This document shows, piece after piece, positions 10,481-22,649 of a DNA stretch of 64,000 bases. Each line of letters starts with the position of its first letter. Position 1 is the stretch's first letter. Position numbers and translations under genes: made by a program. Below the pieces are notes generated by a model. It was not told where the DNA came from. It did no database searches and worked only from the letters and a program-made list of their open reading frames with translations. Source of the DNA: Warburgia ugandensis (Eukaryota; Streptophyta; Magnoliopsida; Canellales; Canellaceae); contig CP141137.1 of the NCBI GenBank assembly GCA_035236585.1, positions 49,188,057 through 49,252,056 on the forward strand. Direction: 5' to 3'.

Positions 10481-13130
10481 AAGACTGGAGGTAACAGATG
10501 TTGCCAGAGGTTGACGAGTAGGAAAGCAGGGGAAATGCAATAGAAAAAAAATGTTGGACATTTTGGCAAAATTGTGGCATTTTTGCAAAAAACCCTTTAT
10601 AATTTTATGCCATCCAATGGAGAAGCAGTCCATGTTGGTTTTAGTTTTGAGACATGCATTACAAGGCTACAATAGTTTTCCAGTTCAAAAGAAAGTGTGA
10701 GAACTAATAATTAGTTCCACTTCCATGGGAATGCACCCAATGAGTGGCTTGAGATTTGACAAAGAAAACAAAATGATGTAGAAGAGGACTTCTTCTCGGA
10801 GAGACACCTCTGATTCCTCTCTTTCCATAAATGCTACAAAATAAGAGAAACAATAATTCTAAAATGTTTTTCTCGGTTTACTGCCTTTAATAAAAACCAA
10901 GTGAGAAAATAAATCATGTAAAAGAGCTCGACATGCTCAAAACAAAGAGAACAATCGAAGGAAGCAATTTGACACCTCTTGAGCAAAGAGGAAGAGGAGA
11001 AGAATGTGATTAGAGTCATCAGAATGACACCACATGGATATTTTATTGAATAAATTCCACCCTCTTCTCTAAAGATTATTAGAGGAGAGAAATCGACAGG
11101 TGAGGTAATCCAAGCAAAAGATAACACTCTAGGGCTATTTTGAGGGACCAACGATGGTTGAGGCAATAGAAAGGATCATTTGAAGCAGTTAACAAGGAGT
11201 GAAGAGACTTACCAGAGAAGGCACATCAAGAAGGAAACTAGATTCTAATGCCCTGTTTGCATGGGAAAACAACGAGAGAGAAGCACCTCATTGATGGAAT
11301 TCCAGCTAGTCCATTTCTCTAGAAAAGGGACTTCTTCTATGAACAATGTTCCAGTAGGATCTAAGATGCTTGGCAATAAAAACATCTTGTCAAATTTACG
11401 ATAAAGATGAGACTCTGACACGAAGAATCAATCAAGGATCTTGTGTGTTTACCATTTCTTAGGACTTTTGTGTTAACCCTCACAAAGCGGACAATTCCAA
11501 TGTTTCCATGAAAAAAGGCAGCGCGGCCGTTGCGCAGGGCTCCCCTTCAATATATTTTCGTACCACTAAAAAAAACAGAAAAAAAAAAAAAAAATCTGTC
11601 AAATTTCGACTACTAGAAAGGGGACCAGTTTTGCTTAAAATATGAAAGTCAAGAACAGTACATGTGAAGAGGGATTCTTAAGAATTCTTTTCTATCTAAA
11701 ACTTGTGGGCCCCAATTCATTTGAATGGATAGGAATCTGAGAACAACCGGCAGATTAGGACCCTCTGAATATTCTAGCAATTGAAAATTCACAAACCAGA
11801 GTCTCTTAAAGGGATAATAATTGTGGGCAACCTTGATGCGGTGCCCGGTGCAGTCCTTGGTCCTCTATAAGACTCTAAAAAATAAACAAAATACAAAAAG
11901 AAAATTTAGATCATACTAGCTTTAGAGTTCTATTTTCCTACACCTTGTAAATTTCTTAAAGGTACATGTTTCCTACAAATATTTCATTTTCAAATATTCT
12001 GAGAAAATGAAAATAGATGAATATGATCTATTCAAGGTTCCCATTATCCTAGGTTTCTTAGAAATGTAAACCACTTATCAAAAAGTACATAGATAGAGGA
12101 ACCCTAGCTTTCAAAATTTCTAGTTTCTAAGAAGTCTAGGCTGCCCAATCTCAAGGTGGGGCGCCCAAATCCCTCTTGCAATTAGGACTCTTTCCAAAAG
12201 CTTAAAAGAATCCTAATTCCAATCTCTCTCTCTCTCATCCCCATAATTTTCTATCTCTCTTCACCACATTCCACATTTTTTAGCCCCTACATCTCCTTCC
12301 TAGATTCCCTCCATTTAGTTATAACTCCCATACTCTATTTCCTATAGTCTTCTTTTCATTATCCTTCTCATTATCTATCCAACTACCTATTCATCCCCAC
12401 AATATTCTATATCTCTCCATCGCCATCCCGCATTTCATTTTCTTTCATTCATCCACATAAACTCTCAGCCAATCATAAATTCCAATCTATCTTCTTCTCC
12501 CACATCTTTTTCTTAACCAACTCTACAAGCTTCCCACATCTCCCAACTAGTGTACATCTATAAAAACCTTTTGCTTATCCAAAGTCTACTAAGGAGAGAA
12601 AAACATATAGAAAAGGAGAGTCTGTCAAAAGCAGAAAGATTATACAAGATTGTTGAGAGTTCCTATGAGTTTTAGAAAGTTCAAGAAAGGTAATTTCCTT
12701 TCTTCTTCCTCTTTAGTATGTTGCAAGTTTGCTTGTCTCACAGTTAGAGCTAGTCATGCCCAAGAGAGAGACTTATCATTCTAAACTTTAGCATTCTCTC
12801 CAAACCTTAGGTAGAGTTTGTCATAGCTAAGAGACTTTATACTAAAAATAAGGTTTTGATAGATTGTCCTTCTTATGGCTAGAGCTTGCCATGCCCTTGG
12901 GAATCCATTGGTTCTATTTGGTTCTTCCAGTGAAGGAGTTTTATATTCTCTTAGAACTCTCCCAAGGAAATGAAGGTGTGGATAATACATAAAACTAGTC
13001 ACTCATCCTTCTTTCCCATGGAGTTCTAAGATGACCAGACTTAGGTAAAATGGGCCTCATTAATCACCTACACTTGGGTACCCACTTTTTCTTACTGGGA
13101 TACCAGGATTGTAAGACTCCTAAATAATAA
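10481..13130. other. No gene recognised; CT-rich, TATA-bearing stretch near 12.2-12.7 kb
   Basis: No coding similarity was found. From about 12200 to 12560 the plus strand is very rich in C and T (CATCTCTC-type runs), followed by a TATA-like ATCTATAAAAACC near 12557 and a purine-rich block. That layout could be the promoter half of an unrecognised LTR, but no partner repeat was found. A poly-A run lies near 11570-11595. Confidence 0.35.
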
Positions 13131-13344
13131 GGATTCCTATAGTTACTAAAGGGATTTTAAAATTCTCAAAAACTTCAAACTTTTATGGTCACTAAAACTT
13201 GTAAAAAAGACAGAGTCATAATTGAATAAGAAGTCCCAAAACTTCAAAGTTTTCCTTAATCCTAAAGTCTTAAGAACATTTTGATCCAAGTGGCCCCCAC
13301 TATCATAAATGGGGCACCCCATGTTTATGTTATTAGACTATAAG
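13131..13344. repeat. Left end of degenerate ~35-bp repeat array
   Basis: Phrases such as CCTATAGTTACTAAAGG, AAACTTCAAACTTTTATGG and CTAAAGTCTTAAGAAC resemble the degenerate units at 17150-18990. The array therefore probably ran through here before the solo LTR (13345-16489) entered it. Confidence 0.45.
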
Positions 13345-13884
13345 TGTGACACCCCTGGTTTTTCTAAACCTTTTTCCCAAGTCATTATAACAATAATATG
13401 TTTTTAAAAAAAAATAGGTGGAATCCCTAAAAACAAAAACTCAAGATTTATAAATCTCACGCAGCGTTAAAAGAATTAACTGAAAATAAAAACCTCGGGG
13501 GTCAACCACATTCCAAAACTACGATAATAAATAAATTCAAATCCAGATACACTGAGCATGCACAAGGTAAAATCATGACAAATCATATATAGTCGTGAAA
13601 AGACAATAATAAGAATAATATGTATAAATTCTCCCACAAGGTCCATTCATGATCACCATGTTATACACACATCAGCAATTAAAAGTACACTATACAAGTA
13701 GTGTGGGTCCAATCTATCTAAAATGTCAACATCCATATACAGCCCAACAAATCGAAATACAAGTTTAAGAGACGTACACTAAATTAGTCTTTGATGTACA
13801 AAAAGGTAGATGATCCTTGATGTCCTCACTCAGTCAATGCTGCTCCACCTGCTTACCCTTAGCTCCATTGTGCTCCAAAATTTT

Positions 13885-13926
13885 AGGCATTGCAAAACAA
13901 AGCAATGTCTCAGCGAGCTATTCTTG
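13885..13926 (-). other. Double hairpin inside LTR (copy 2)
   Basis: AGGCATTGC (13885-13893) faces GCAATGTCT (13902-13910) across the loop AAAACAAA, with one mismatch. A weaker version of the second small hairpin follows to 13926. It is the equivalent of the structure at 850-895. Confidence 0.6.
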
Positions 13927-14275
13927 TGTAGGTGATTTACATTCAATAACAAAAACGATAGAAAATCACATGGCACAAAGTATCAAGGTCATGGTAAATC
14001 TTGTAAGATGAATATATATACAAAACATTAAACATCAGATATCCATGACAAACAATACACGAAATCCATGATATGAATAAAGCAATATCAATCATAGGCA
14101 TCATGACATACATAACATGAGAAAATACATAGATACACGTATACCAAAACAATAAAAATCGGTATCCATAAAACAACATGAATGCATGTCAAACCAACAA
14201 AACATCGTGTACAGTCAAGCCCATGAGTGTCTCAAATACGCTCATGGCAATATGGGTCCAACTTCCAATACTTTT

Positions 14276-14460
14276 CGCTTTCACCCTTTCACTCACAATG
14301 GGCACTCAGGCACTCACAAAAAGACATGTTCCAATCTCGCTTTCACCCTTTCACCCACACGGGCACTCAAGCACTCACGGTAAGACGCATTCCATTCTTG
14401 CTTTCACCCTTTCACCCACACGGGGCACTCAGGAACTCACGGGGGGATGCATCCCATCAC
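14276..14460. repeat. Three tandem units of about 62 bp inside the solo LTR
   Basis: Units start at 14276, 14338 and 14399. Each carries GCTTTCACCCTTTCAC followed by GGGCACTCA and a second CACTCAC block. The overlapping open frames on the plus strand (14178-14541), which look like repeated peptides, come from this tandem array and are not supported as proteins. Confidence 0.85.
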
Positions 14461-16493
14461 AAGCTCACTTGCCCCAATCGACAAAGCATAGACACTCCCA
14501 CGTGTCAAAGTCTCAATAAGATCCAGTCAAAGATATGGTAGTGTACCTTTAGCCATATGTTCAAATATATGACTAAATCATGTAAAATAAAGGAATTTTC
14601 CTGAAAACATGATAATGCGTAATCATTCTCGATAAAACCAAATCGAGTGAGTAATTCAACATGTCAATATCATGCATCGCAAATTAGTGAAATAACATCG
14701 GCAATAATCAAGTCGATACAACTAAAATATATTAAAACAGTGCATAATTCATGCACAAAAGAAGTAGCAAGATATCAGCAATACATGCTAAAAATAATCT
14801 CATGCAATATGGTAGGGCATAAAACCTACAACTCAAAGTTTCAAATACTATGTTATGATTTAAGAAATCATAGAAAATTCATGAATGTAATCACCTACCT
14901 CGATAAACGCAGTACTCCAATCAAGCATATAAGCTATATCACATCGTGCGCCCTGACGTACCTATCACATCCAAAGTCATTAATCATGTGGTGGTCTCAC
15001 ATCTCAAATAATAGGTCCAAGTGATAACCTCCCTCATCTGGTAGTTAATCTTAGATTAACGACCCAGATCATCTGATTAATCCTCCATTAGGGTAATTCT
15101 GAGCTAGATGTTTGTGTTTCTAACATCTAAACCATCATATGTCATTTTTTATTTCAATCCTACTCATTTTCATCATGGTCCATTAAATTTCTATTTCATT
15201 TAGTGATTCACATGTATTTTTATGATTATGCATCGATCTGACAGTCAGATCACTCTCTATTCAACACATCCTAAGGCACCTGCTCAGATCAACTGTCAAG
15301 ATCACTTTTCTTAATAATTCAATGAGATCTATTCTTCTAATCCCCTAGATCATCTCATATTTGACATATGCAATCAAGGTTTAAGGCCTGATCATACATT
15401 GATTGGCCTGATCTATGTCATCTAATAGTATTTAGTGGTTTAACCATTTAAAAGGTACTCAACGTTAGGTTTTTATCTTGATTCTAGGTCCGTGTCATCG
15501 AGACAATCATAACGCCTCTTTCAGATTGTGATTTGGACCTGTGTAGCTCCTAAAATTACATTTTTTGTGAATGAACGACTTAGAAAATCCAAAAAATCAA
15601 GAAAAGGGGTTTAAATCGCATCGCATGTGATGCGTGTGTGCCGCGCACATGTGTCGACGACTCCCAGTGTCCAAATGGTGAAATTTTTGCATCGTTTTGC
15701 TCAGTTTTGTGTGTAGATTCTATTTTTAAGCTCCCCTTCAACAAATTATATCATTATCTCACGTTCCTAAAAATCTTCCTCTTACTATTTTCTTAGGTTT
15801 TCTATGACCTTAGCTATCCGATTACCATGAAAATTCATGAGTTTGTTCTTCGTGTTACCATGCACAAGATGAATGGTTCAGATCATCCATCTAACACCGT
15901 TTCATCGGTTTGATTTTGCAAAAACAGCAAGATTCATGCAGTCACCAAAAAAATGACATTCCACGTCGTTTTTCGGCGTTAAAAACTCAAAAACTCCTCA
16001 CCCATATTGGAAATGGAGAACATGGAAAAGAGGATGAGGCTTACCTCAAATTGCACTTGGGAGGGATGTTTACGTCGTTGTCGAAGTTTAGGGTCATCGC
16101 CGACGTTTGGCGTCGTCATCATCGCCAGTGACACCGGAACTGAGGGGGGAAAAGTTATGGCTATGTGAGAAAAATAGGGTAGGCTTTTAAAGCCTCATTC
16201 GTGGGTTCCCACGCCCAGTCTATGAGGCCCACTTGATTTTACAATTTTATGTCATTTGCAATTTAATTAAATACAGAAATTAAAATAATTAGTCATTTTT
16301 CCTTCAGTCTCCAATTTTAGCATTCTTAGTAGCGTTGGATTTCATTTTTTGAGTACATTCTAATCATTGAGGTTTGAACTCAAGATTCTATCTTCAAATT
16401 CCAATTTTCTCTATTTCTTAATTTTTTTCAATCTCCCATAATTCCACAAGATTAAACATTTCTTGAATTTAAAAATAGCAGATATTACATCTG

Positions 16494-17118
16494 TGAACCA
16501 TTATTGTTGCCAAGATGCCTTGAAGGGAAGGCCCCAAGATAGGTTGAGGGATGAAGGCGGGAGGGACTGAGTTAGTCCCACATCACTAAGGGAAGGAGTT
16601 CTGGGCTATTGATAAGGGGGCGACGGTCTTTCATGGTAACAACGCGTTTTTCCTAGAAAACTAGGGAAGAACAAAGCCGTGACTACTGACGGTGTATGGG
16701 CATTGTTAGTGGAAAGCAGACAATATTGTTACTGTGGGTAGACCTCGGTCATTACAGTGGTATTAGAGCTTAACCCCGACCCAGTGTGAATGGCTAGTCA
16801 CATGTGGGTGCTTGTGTGAAGACACACGGGGACGCGTGTCCCTTAAGGGGGAGAGGTGAACCATTTTCATTGCCAAGATTCCTTGAGGGGAAGGCCCCAA
16901 GATAGGTTAAGGGCCAAAGGCGGGAGGGACTGAGTTTGTCCTACATAGTTAGGGGGAGGAGTTATAAGCTATTGATAAGGGGGTGGCAGTCTCTCATGGT
17001 AACAACGCATTTTTCTTGGAAAACTAGGGAAGAACAAAGCCGTGACTGCTGGTAGTGTATGGGCTTCGTCAATAGAAAGCGGACAATATTGTTACATGGA
17101 TAGACCCTGGTCATTACA
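16494..17118 (+). mobile_element. TRIM (miniature LTR element), family A
   Basis: Two LTR copies, 16494-16756 (263 bp) and 16857-17118 (262 bp), flank about 100 bp of non-coding internal sequence. The internal part begins with a TGGTATTAGAGC primer-binding site (16758-16769, initiator-Met tRNA type) and ends in a purine-rich AAGGGGGAGAGG tract just before the second LTR. This is the layout of terminal-repeat retrotransposons in miniature, which encode nothing and rely on other elements. Each LTR carries a snRNA-type USE-like box and a TATA-like box. No convincing 5-bp target duplication flanks it (ATCTG on the left, GTAAG on the right). Confidence 0.85.
16575..16614 (+). promoter_or_regulatory. 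USE-like box plus TATA-like box in TRIM LTR
   Basis: GTCCCACATCA (16575-16585) is one base from the plant snRNA upstream sequence element (RTCCCACATCG). TTGATAAG starts at 16609, leaving 23 nt between them, as in the related TRIM at 22643. Similarity and spacing are seen in the sequence; promoter activity is inferred. Confidence 0.5.
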
Positions 17119-17149
17119 GTAAGGGAAGAGAAATTTCACAACAAGAACA

Positions 17150-18990
17150 AGTTTCTTAAATTACTCAAAATTCGATCACTTAAAGACTCTTAGAACAACC
17201 CAGATTCTTACAATTATTAGAACTATGAACAAAATAAGTTTATTTAAAATCTTATTGTCCCAAAACTTCTAAATTGAATATAAAGTCCAAGGTGATAAGA
17301 GTTCTAATGTCTAGAGACTCCTGAGTTCAATAATGAATGAGCCCCAACTGACACTTCAAATTGGGCATTTCCTTCTTGAGTACCTTCTCAACTTAAATTA
17401 GAATCCTAAACTACTCGAGTCTAATAGTTATTCAAAGTCTTATGACTTAAAAACTTTTAAATATATTAAAAGTCACATAGCTATCAAAACCTTAAACCAA
17501 CTTATTATTAGACTCCTAAACCAACTCAAAACCCTATAGCCATCAGAATTATGAATCAATTCAGAGTCAAGCATTCCAAAGACCTCTAAGCTAATTCAAA
17601 GTTCTACTAATCCAAGACTAACATAAAAATCTAAAGTCATAAAAGTTCTAACATCTCAAGATTCTAATGGGAGACCAATTAACACATAAAGTTGAGTGCG
17701 CAGTGTCTTTGCTCGTTTTTATTGACTTGTGAGTCATTCAGAGTCCTAAGAATCCCATAGCTAAAGGCTTTTGATCCAACTAAATGTCCCATAGAGCAAG
17801 GACTCCTAAACCTATTCAAAGTCCTACAGTTATAGACTATCAAACTTGCTTAGTGTCCTATAGCTTAAAGATTTCTAAACTGATTCAAAGTTCTATAGCT
17901 ATCAGACTTCTAAATTAGCTTAGTGTTCTACAGTTTAAAGAACCCTAAACCCACTTAGAGTCCTACAATTAAAGAGTCTTGAATCAACTCAATGTTCTAC
18001 AGCTTAAGAATTTTAATTCTAGTCAAAGTCTTACAGCTCAAGACTTTTAGACATAGTCAAAATCTCATTGCATAAGACTTCTAACTCTAGCCAAAGTCCT
18101 ACATCTCAAGACTTCTAACTTTTGCAAAAGTCACATAGCTTGAGACACCTTATATAAGATAAACACCTATAGTTCAAGACTCCTTGTCAAAATTAAAGAT
18201 CTATGAATTAAGGCTCCTTAATCAACTTGAGTTCTAGCCACATTATCCTTGGAAGATTAGAAGTCTCATGATCTAAAAATTCTAAAATGACATGAATTTT
18301 AATGACATTAGAGTTCTTGGTTGACTAAATTCCTATTGCTTAAGAGTTCTAAATTGATAGAAATTATGGATATATTAAAGTTTTTAAATGCTCGAAAGTC
18401 CTGAGACTTAAGAGTCCTTGAACGACTAAAATTCTAGAGATATTAGAGTCCTTAAATAATGAAAAATCCTGAGAATTAAGAGTCTTTGAATAAATGATAA
18501 AATTTGGAAGCCTTAAAGTCCTTAACTAACTTCAAGTTTTGAGACCTAAGAGACATATATCAACTAAAACTCAGGCAACTTTAGAGTACTGAGGCAACTA
18601 AAAGTTCAATGACTTATGAGATCTAGAAACTGAGGAATCTAGTTAGTTGAACCTCACAACACAAAGATACTTGCAAATCAAGGACTCTAACTGGTTAGGC
18701 CTCATAGATTGAAGAGTCCTATAAATCAAGGACTTAAGCCAAATGAGCCCCTATAGCTCAAAGAGTACTACAAATTAATGATTATTGGTCAGGTAGGTGC
18801 TGCAACTAAAAGAGTCGTAGAAATCAAGAACTCCAACTAAAATAGGCCTATTAAATCAAAGATTCTTAAAAAAATAAGGATTTTAGCCAAACAAGTCTCC
18901 TCAATTAGATACCCCTCAAAAATGACAGAGGATTTTAGTTTGAAGGGTTTTATTAACTTAGATACCCTAAACAATGGGAATCCAAATCAC
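17150..18990. repeat. Degenerate tandem array, unit about 34-36 bp
   Basis: Phrases of the form AGTCAAAGTCCTACAGCTCAAGACTTCTAA recur about every 35 bp with heavy divergence. It is clearest at 17990-18130, where consecutive units begin AGTCAAAGTC, AGTCAAAATC and AGCCAAAGTC. No open frame runs through it. It may be an old satellite or the tandem-repeat part of a large LTR element; the family is not recognised. Confidence 0.6.
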
Positions 18991-20370
18991 ATAAAATTTA
19001 CCACATTTGAAAAGGACATGTTATGACTCTAATAGAGTTAAGCCTCATGTCATCTTGATATTGATCGGTCAATAGAAATGTATGTGTTCTCCTCTAACAT
19101 CTAATTGATATAGGAATGTGAAATCTATACCCATGCTCTTACACATGCATAAATGATAGCGCTATGCACTTGAGGCTACGATGCCACTACTACACCTAAA
19201 TAATCAAAGAGAAAACTTATTAATGCTACACCTAAATACTAGATAAAGATGCACCAAAGTTCACACACTTTTATCAAGTCTACACAACATTTCAAATGAT
19301 ACACAAACATTAAATCGTCAACCATTTCATATCATAAATTAGTTGACAACACTAATTAAGTTACAAAATTGATCAAAACTATTGATTATTGTACTTTGTC
19401 TGTACACAATTGACCTCTAATCAAATGTGTTTTCTTTATGTAATTGTATATGTCTAGTCACCAAAGGTTATTTGTATGCATTCAATAGTAAAAAAAAGTT
19501 GTCTATATGTATTAATTGTCAAGGAAATGTAATTACAGCCATAAATAATTGCAAATGTAAATTCAACAATTAGTAACTAAAGGAATATAACTCACAATCT
19601 CTTAATAAATACAAAAGCCGCAAATGTAAATTCAACACTTAGTAACTGAAGGAATATAACTCACAATCACTTAATAAATACGAAAGCTCTTTTTCCTAGA
19701 GGAACCATCTCTTTCCTTTGTGTAATTGCACACACAAAAAAAAAATTGAACCAAACACTAATGTCTAGAAAGAAAATTTGATAAAAAGTGGAATAATATA
19801 GGTTATAGATTCAAAAAAGTAAATAAAATTTTTTAAGATTTGGTTTTTGGTCATCTTTTTGTTTTCAAAAATTCATCCTTCTCCTACTAGAGCATTCTAC
19901 AATGTCTTACTGACTAGATGGAGTTGCTTGGCAATAAACAATAAGAAAAAAAAAATTATGGCAAAGGATTGAAATTTTAAAACTATTATATGGATATTTT
20001 TGTTACTAAACAATTTCGTTTTTCATACAAGATGAAACTCCATCCTTAATTCTTTCTCAATTCCATGTGTTCCTAAAAAACTATAAAGAGATTCTTGTTT
20101 TTAAGCTTGGAAAGCCACCAAGTGTTGTCAAAACCATATTAGCATAAATTGTTTGTCTTCAAACATTAAACTTGTCAACACCATACCTATAGTACCTTGC
20201 TCAAGTATAGCTATAATGAAAGTGTCAATCCTTGTAATACTATTCCCTCCAACAATGATCCACATGACTGTAACAAAATTCTTAATTAGAAACATTAGAG
20301 ACAATAGAATTGCCATGAGTTTAGGAAGAAAATCGCATTAACTTAGAATTATAACTAAATTTACAAATCC

Positions 20371-20372
<2 letters not shown>
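18991..20372. other. No gene recognised; contains a 69-bp tandem duplication
   Basis: GCAAATGTAAATTCAACA starts at 19551 and again at 19620, and the two 69-bp units (19551-19619 and 19620-19688) differ at about six positions. The remainder is AT-rich with no coding similarity. Confidence 0.6.

Positions 20373-20416
<44 letters not shown>
20373..20416. repeat. (CA)n microsatellite, about 44 bp
   Basis: Uninterrupted CA run. The CVCV peptide read from the other strand is an artefact. Confidence 0.95.
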
Positions 20417-20420
<4 letters not shown>

Positions 20421-21176
20421 GGTAATAGTGTTTCATTTTTTTGGTACAATTGAAGATTTGCATACTTATAAGGTCCACTAATCTAATTCTAGATATGATG
20501 CTTAGCCGAATGGGAAAGTAGTAACTTGAACTTGCAACTAAGCATAGTCTAGACATTGTTGGGTAATCATCATCACCATTAAGACCTTATCATAATTAGT
20601 GAGTGACCACATGAATCTTATTCCTCCATTCCCCTCTATTAAGTACCATGGCTTCATTTAGTTCTAAAGTTTATAAATCTTTTCTCACCACTTTTATCCA
20701 TGTTCTTTTGGGCCTTCCCCTTGCCCTTTTAGAACCTTCTACTTGCATTGCCTTACTCTTTCTAACCAGTGCCTTTTTCGTCTCCTTTGAACATGTCCAA
20801 ACCATCTAAGTTTAATCTCCCTCATCTTGTGACCTGTTGGTGCTACTCCTAAGTTTCCTCTAATGTTTTCATTCCTAATTCTATCCTTTCTTGTCTTGCC
20901 ACTCATCCAACATACTCATTTCATGATGCTCATCCTATAAACATGATGTTCCTTAATTACCTAACACTCTGATCCATAAAGCATAGCCATTCTTATAGCC
21001 ATATTATAGAATTTTCTTTTTAGTTTGAGTGGCACTCGCTGATTACACAAAACTCCATATGCATATCTCCATTTGTTCTAACCCACTTGGATTCTCTGGT
21101 TAACCTCCCTACCAATCTCTTCACTATCATGAATCATTGAACCTAAGCACCGAAAATAGTCTTTTACATGGACTTC

Positions 21177-21797
21177 TTAGTTATCAATCTTAATTGGTGT
21201 TCTACTCCTGCTCTTCTCCTTACTAATATTGCATTCCATATATTCTATCTTAGTTCGGCTGATTTTAAATCCCTTAAATTCTAAATCTTCTCTCCATAAC
21301 TCTAGCTTTTTTCCTTTCTCAACAATTAAGAATATATCATCTACAAATAGCATGCACCATGGAATCTCCTCGTGCAGATATTTTATTAACTCATCCATAA
21401 CTAACGTGAAATGGTATGGGCTTAATGCTAATCCTTGGTATAATCCTACAGTGACATGAAAATCACCGGTCTTGCCAATAGTGGTCTTAACATTTGTTAT
21501 TGCTCCCTCATACATATATTTAATTATATCTATATACCCCCACGAAACCACTTTATTGCCCAACACCCTCCATAGTAACTCTATAGGGACTTTATCATAA
21601 GCTTTCTCTAAGTTAATAAAGAGCATGTGGAGGACTTTGTTTTTCTCCCTATATTTCTCTATCAATTGTCTTAATAAGAAAATAGCTTCCATGGTAAACC
21701 TCCCTGGCATAAAACCAAACTGGTTCTTCAATACACTTATCTCATGCCATAACCTCTTCTCAATCACTCTTTTAAAATGTTTCATAGTGTGGCTCAT
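21177..21797 (-). pseudogene. RTE LINE reverse transcriptase fragment
   Basis: A 206-residue open segment carries the RTE reverse-transcriptase motifs in order: NQFGFMPGR (residues about 25-33), then FINLEKAYDKVP (about 60-71). Next are MYEGAITNVKT (about 95-105), GLYQGLALSPYHFTLVMDEL (about 119-138) and MLFVDDIFLI (about 149-158). The last is the metal-binding xxDD box, reading FVDD where FADD is usual. It is part of a longer decayed polyprotein, and the start methionine is simply the first in the open segment. In a living element it copies the LINE RNA at a nicked target. Confidence 0.85.
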
Positions 21798-22040
21798 AAG
21801 TTTGATCCCTCGATAATTAGTGCAGCTCTATATATCTCTTTTATTCTTATAAATTGGTACAATAGAGCTTTTCTTCTATTCATCCACTATTTTTTTTTAT
21901 AATCTTGTTAAATAATTTGGTCAACTAAACTACTCCAATATCTCCCATATGCTTCCAAATCTCTATTGGTATACAATCGGACCCCATGATCTCTCTTGAT
22001 TTCATCTTTTTCAAGACTTCTTTCACTTCACGTGTTTTAA

Positions 22041-22540
22041 TGACACACCCCACCCACCGTGGGGTCCACAGTAACGATATTGTCCCGTACAGGGCCCGCA
22101 GGTCCCACGGGTTTTGCATTCACCCCCTTACAGGGTAAAAGGCCTCGTTACTGTGAGGAGTGTTCCCACTCCTTATCAACCAGCCCAGCTCCCCTCTCCA
22201 GGCGGTATGGGACTAACTCTCAACCGTCGCCCCCTCGGCCTTCTCCGCTTCGCCACCCGGCTCTGATACCAAATGACACACCCCACCCACCATGGGGTCC
22301 ACAGTAACGATATTGTCCCGTACAGGGCCCGCAGGTCCCACGGGTTTTGCATTCACCCCCTTACAGGGGAAAAGGCCTCGTTACTGTGAGGAGTATTCCC
22401 ACTCCTTATCAACTAGCCCAACTCCCCTCTCCAGGCGGTATGGGACTAACTCTCAACCGTCGCCCCCTCGGCCTTCTCCGCTTCGCCACCCCTCACAAGG
22501 TCATGGTACCTCACGGTGCCTGAGCCGGCAAGGCTAGATA
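22041..22540 (-). mobile_element. TRIM unit, left half of composite
   Basis: Read on the minus strand: an LTR whose 3' end is GTGTGTCA at 22274, a TGGTATCAGAGCC primer-binding site (22259-22271), and then a second LTR copy running from about 22258 to 22041. The two LTR copies (about 218 bp of clear overlap) are nearly identical, apart from a few bases. Only about 15 bp lies between them, most of it the primer-binding site. This explains the two almost identical open frames at 22059-22307 and 22292-22537. Confidence 0.75.
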
Positions 22541-22649
22541 GCAATGAGAGATCTAGCCTTGCCAACTCAGGCATCGTGAGGTACCATGGCCTTGTGAGGG
22601 GTGGCGAAGCGGAGAAGGCCGAGGGGGCGACGGTTGAGAGTTAGTCCCA
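22441..22649. repeat. Inverted repeat, two 99-nt arms, 11-nt loop
   Basis: Arms 22441-22539 and 22551-22649 are reverse complements except at four positions, counted by eye, with the loop AGCAATGAGAG between them. Beyond the arms the two TRIM units diverge much more. A transcript crossing this region from outside would fold into a long hairpin; whether one is made is not known. Confidence 0.9.

Larger units (their letters stand above)
13345..16489 (-). mobile_element. Solo LTR of the 3.1-kb Gypsy (chromovirus-like) family
   Basis: In minus orientation it starts TGTAATATC at 16489 and ends GGTGTCACA at 13345. Its length (3145 bp) matches the reconstructed LTR length of the chromovirus at 25731-45180, and it shares blocks with that LTR in the same order. 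These are the GGCATTGC hairpin, a GATCTGACTGTCAGATC-like block, the ATTTGGACCTGTGTAGCTC block and the TTTTTTGTGAA block. No internal region is attached. The left flank is ATAAG (13340-13344); GTAAG occurs only after the neighbouring TRIM (17119-17123), so the target duplication is uncertain. Confidence 0.75.

Noticed and set aside
14178-14541. Overlapping frames with repeated FTLSPT.GTQ and FHPFTH peptides
   Set aside because: Produced by a 62-bp tandem array inside a solo LTR; repeated in more than one frame.
17150-18990. CRISPR-like array of regular repeats
   Set aside because: Units are adjacent and highly degenerate with no spacers, in a plant genome; it is an old tandem repeat.
22059-22537. 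Two near-identical open frames starting MGSTVTILSRTGPAGPTG
   Set aside because: They are two LTR copies of one TRIM read as protein; non-coding family with primer site between them.
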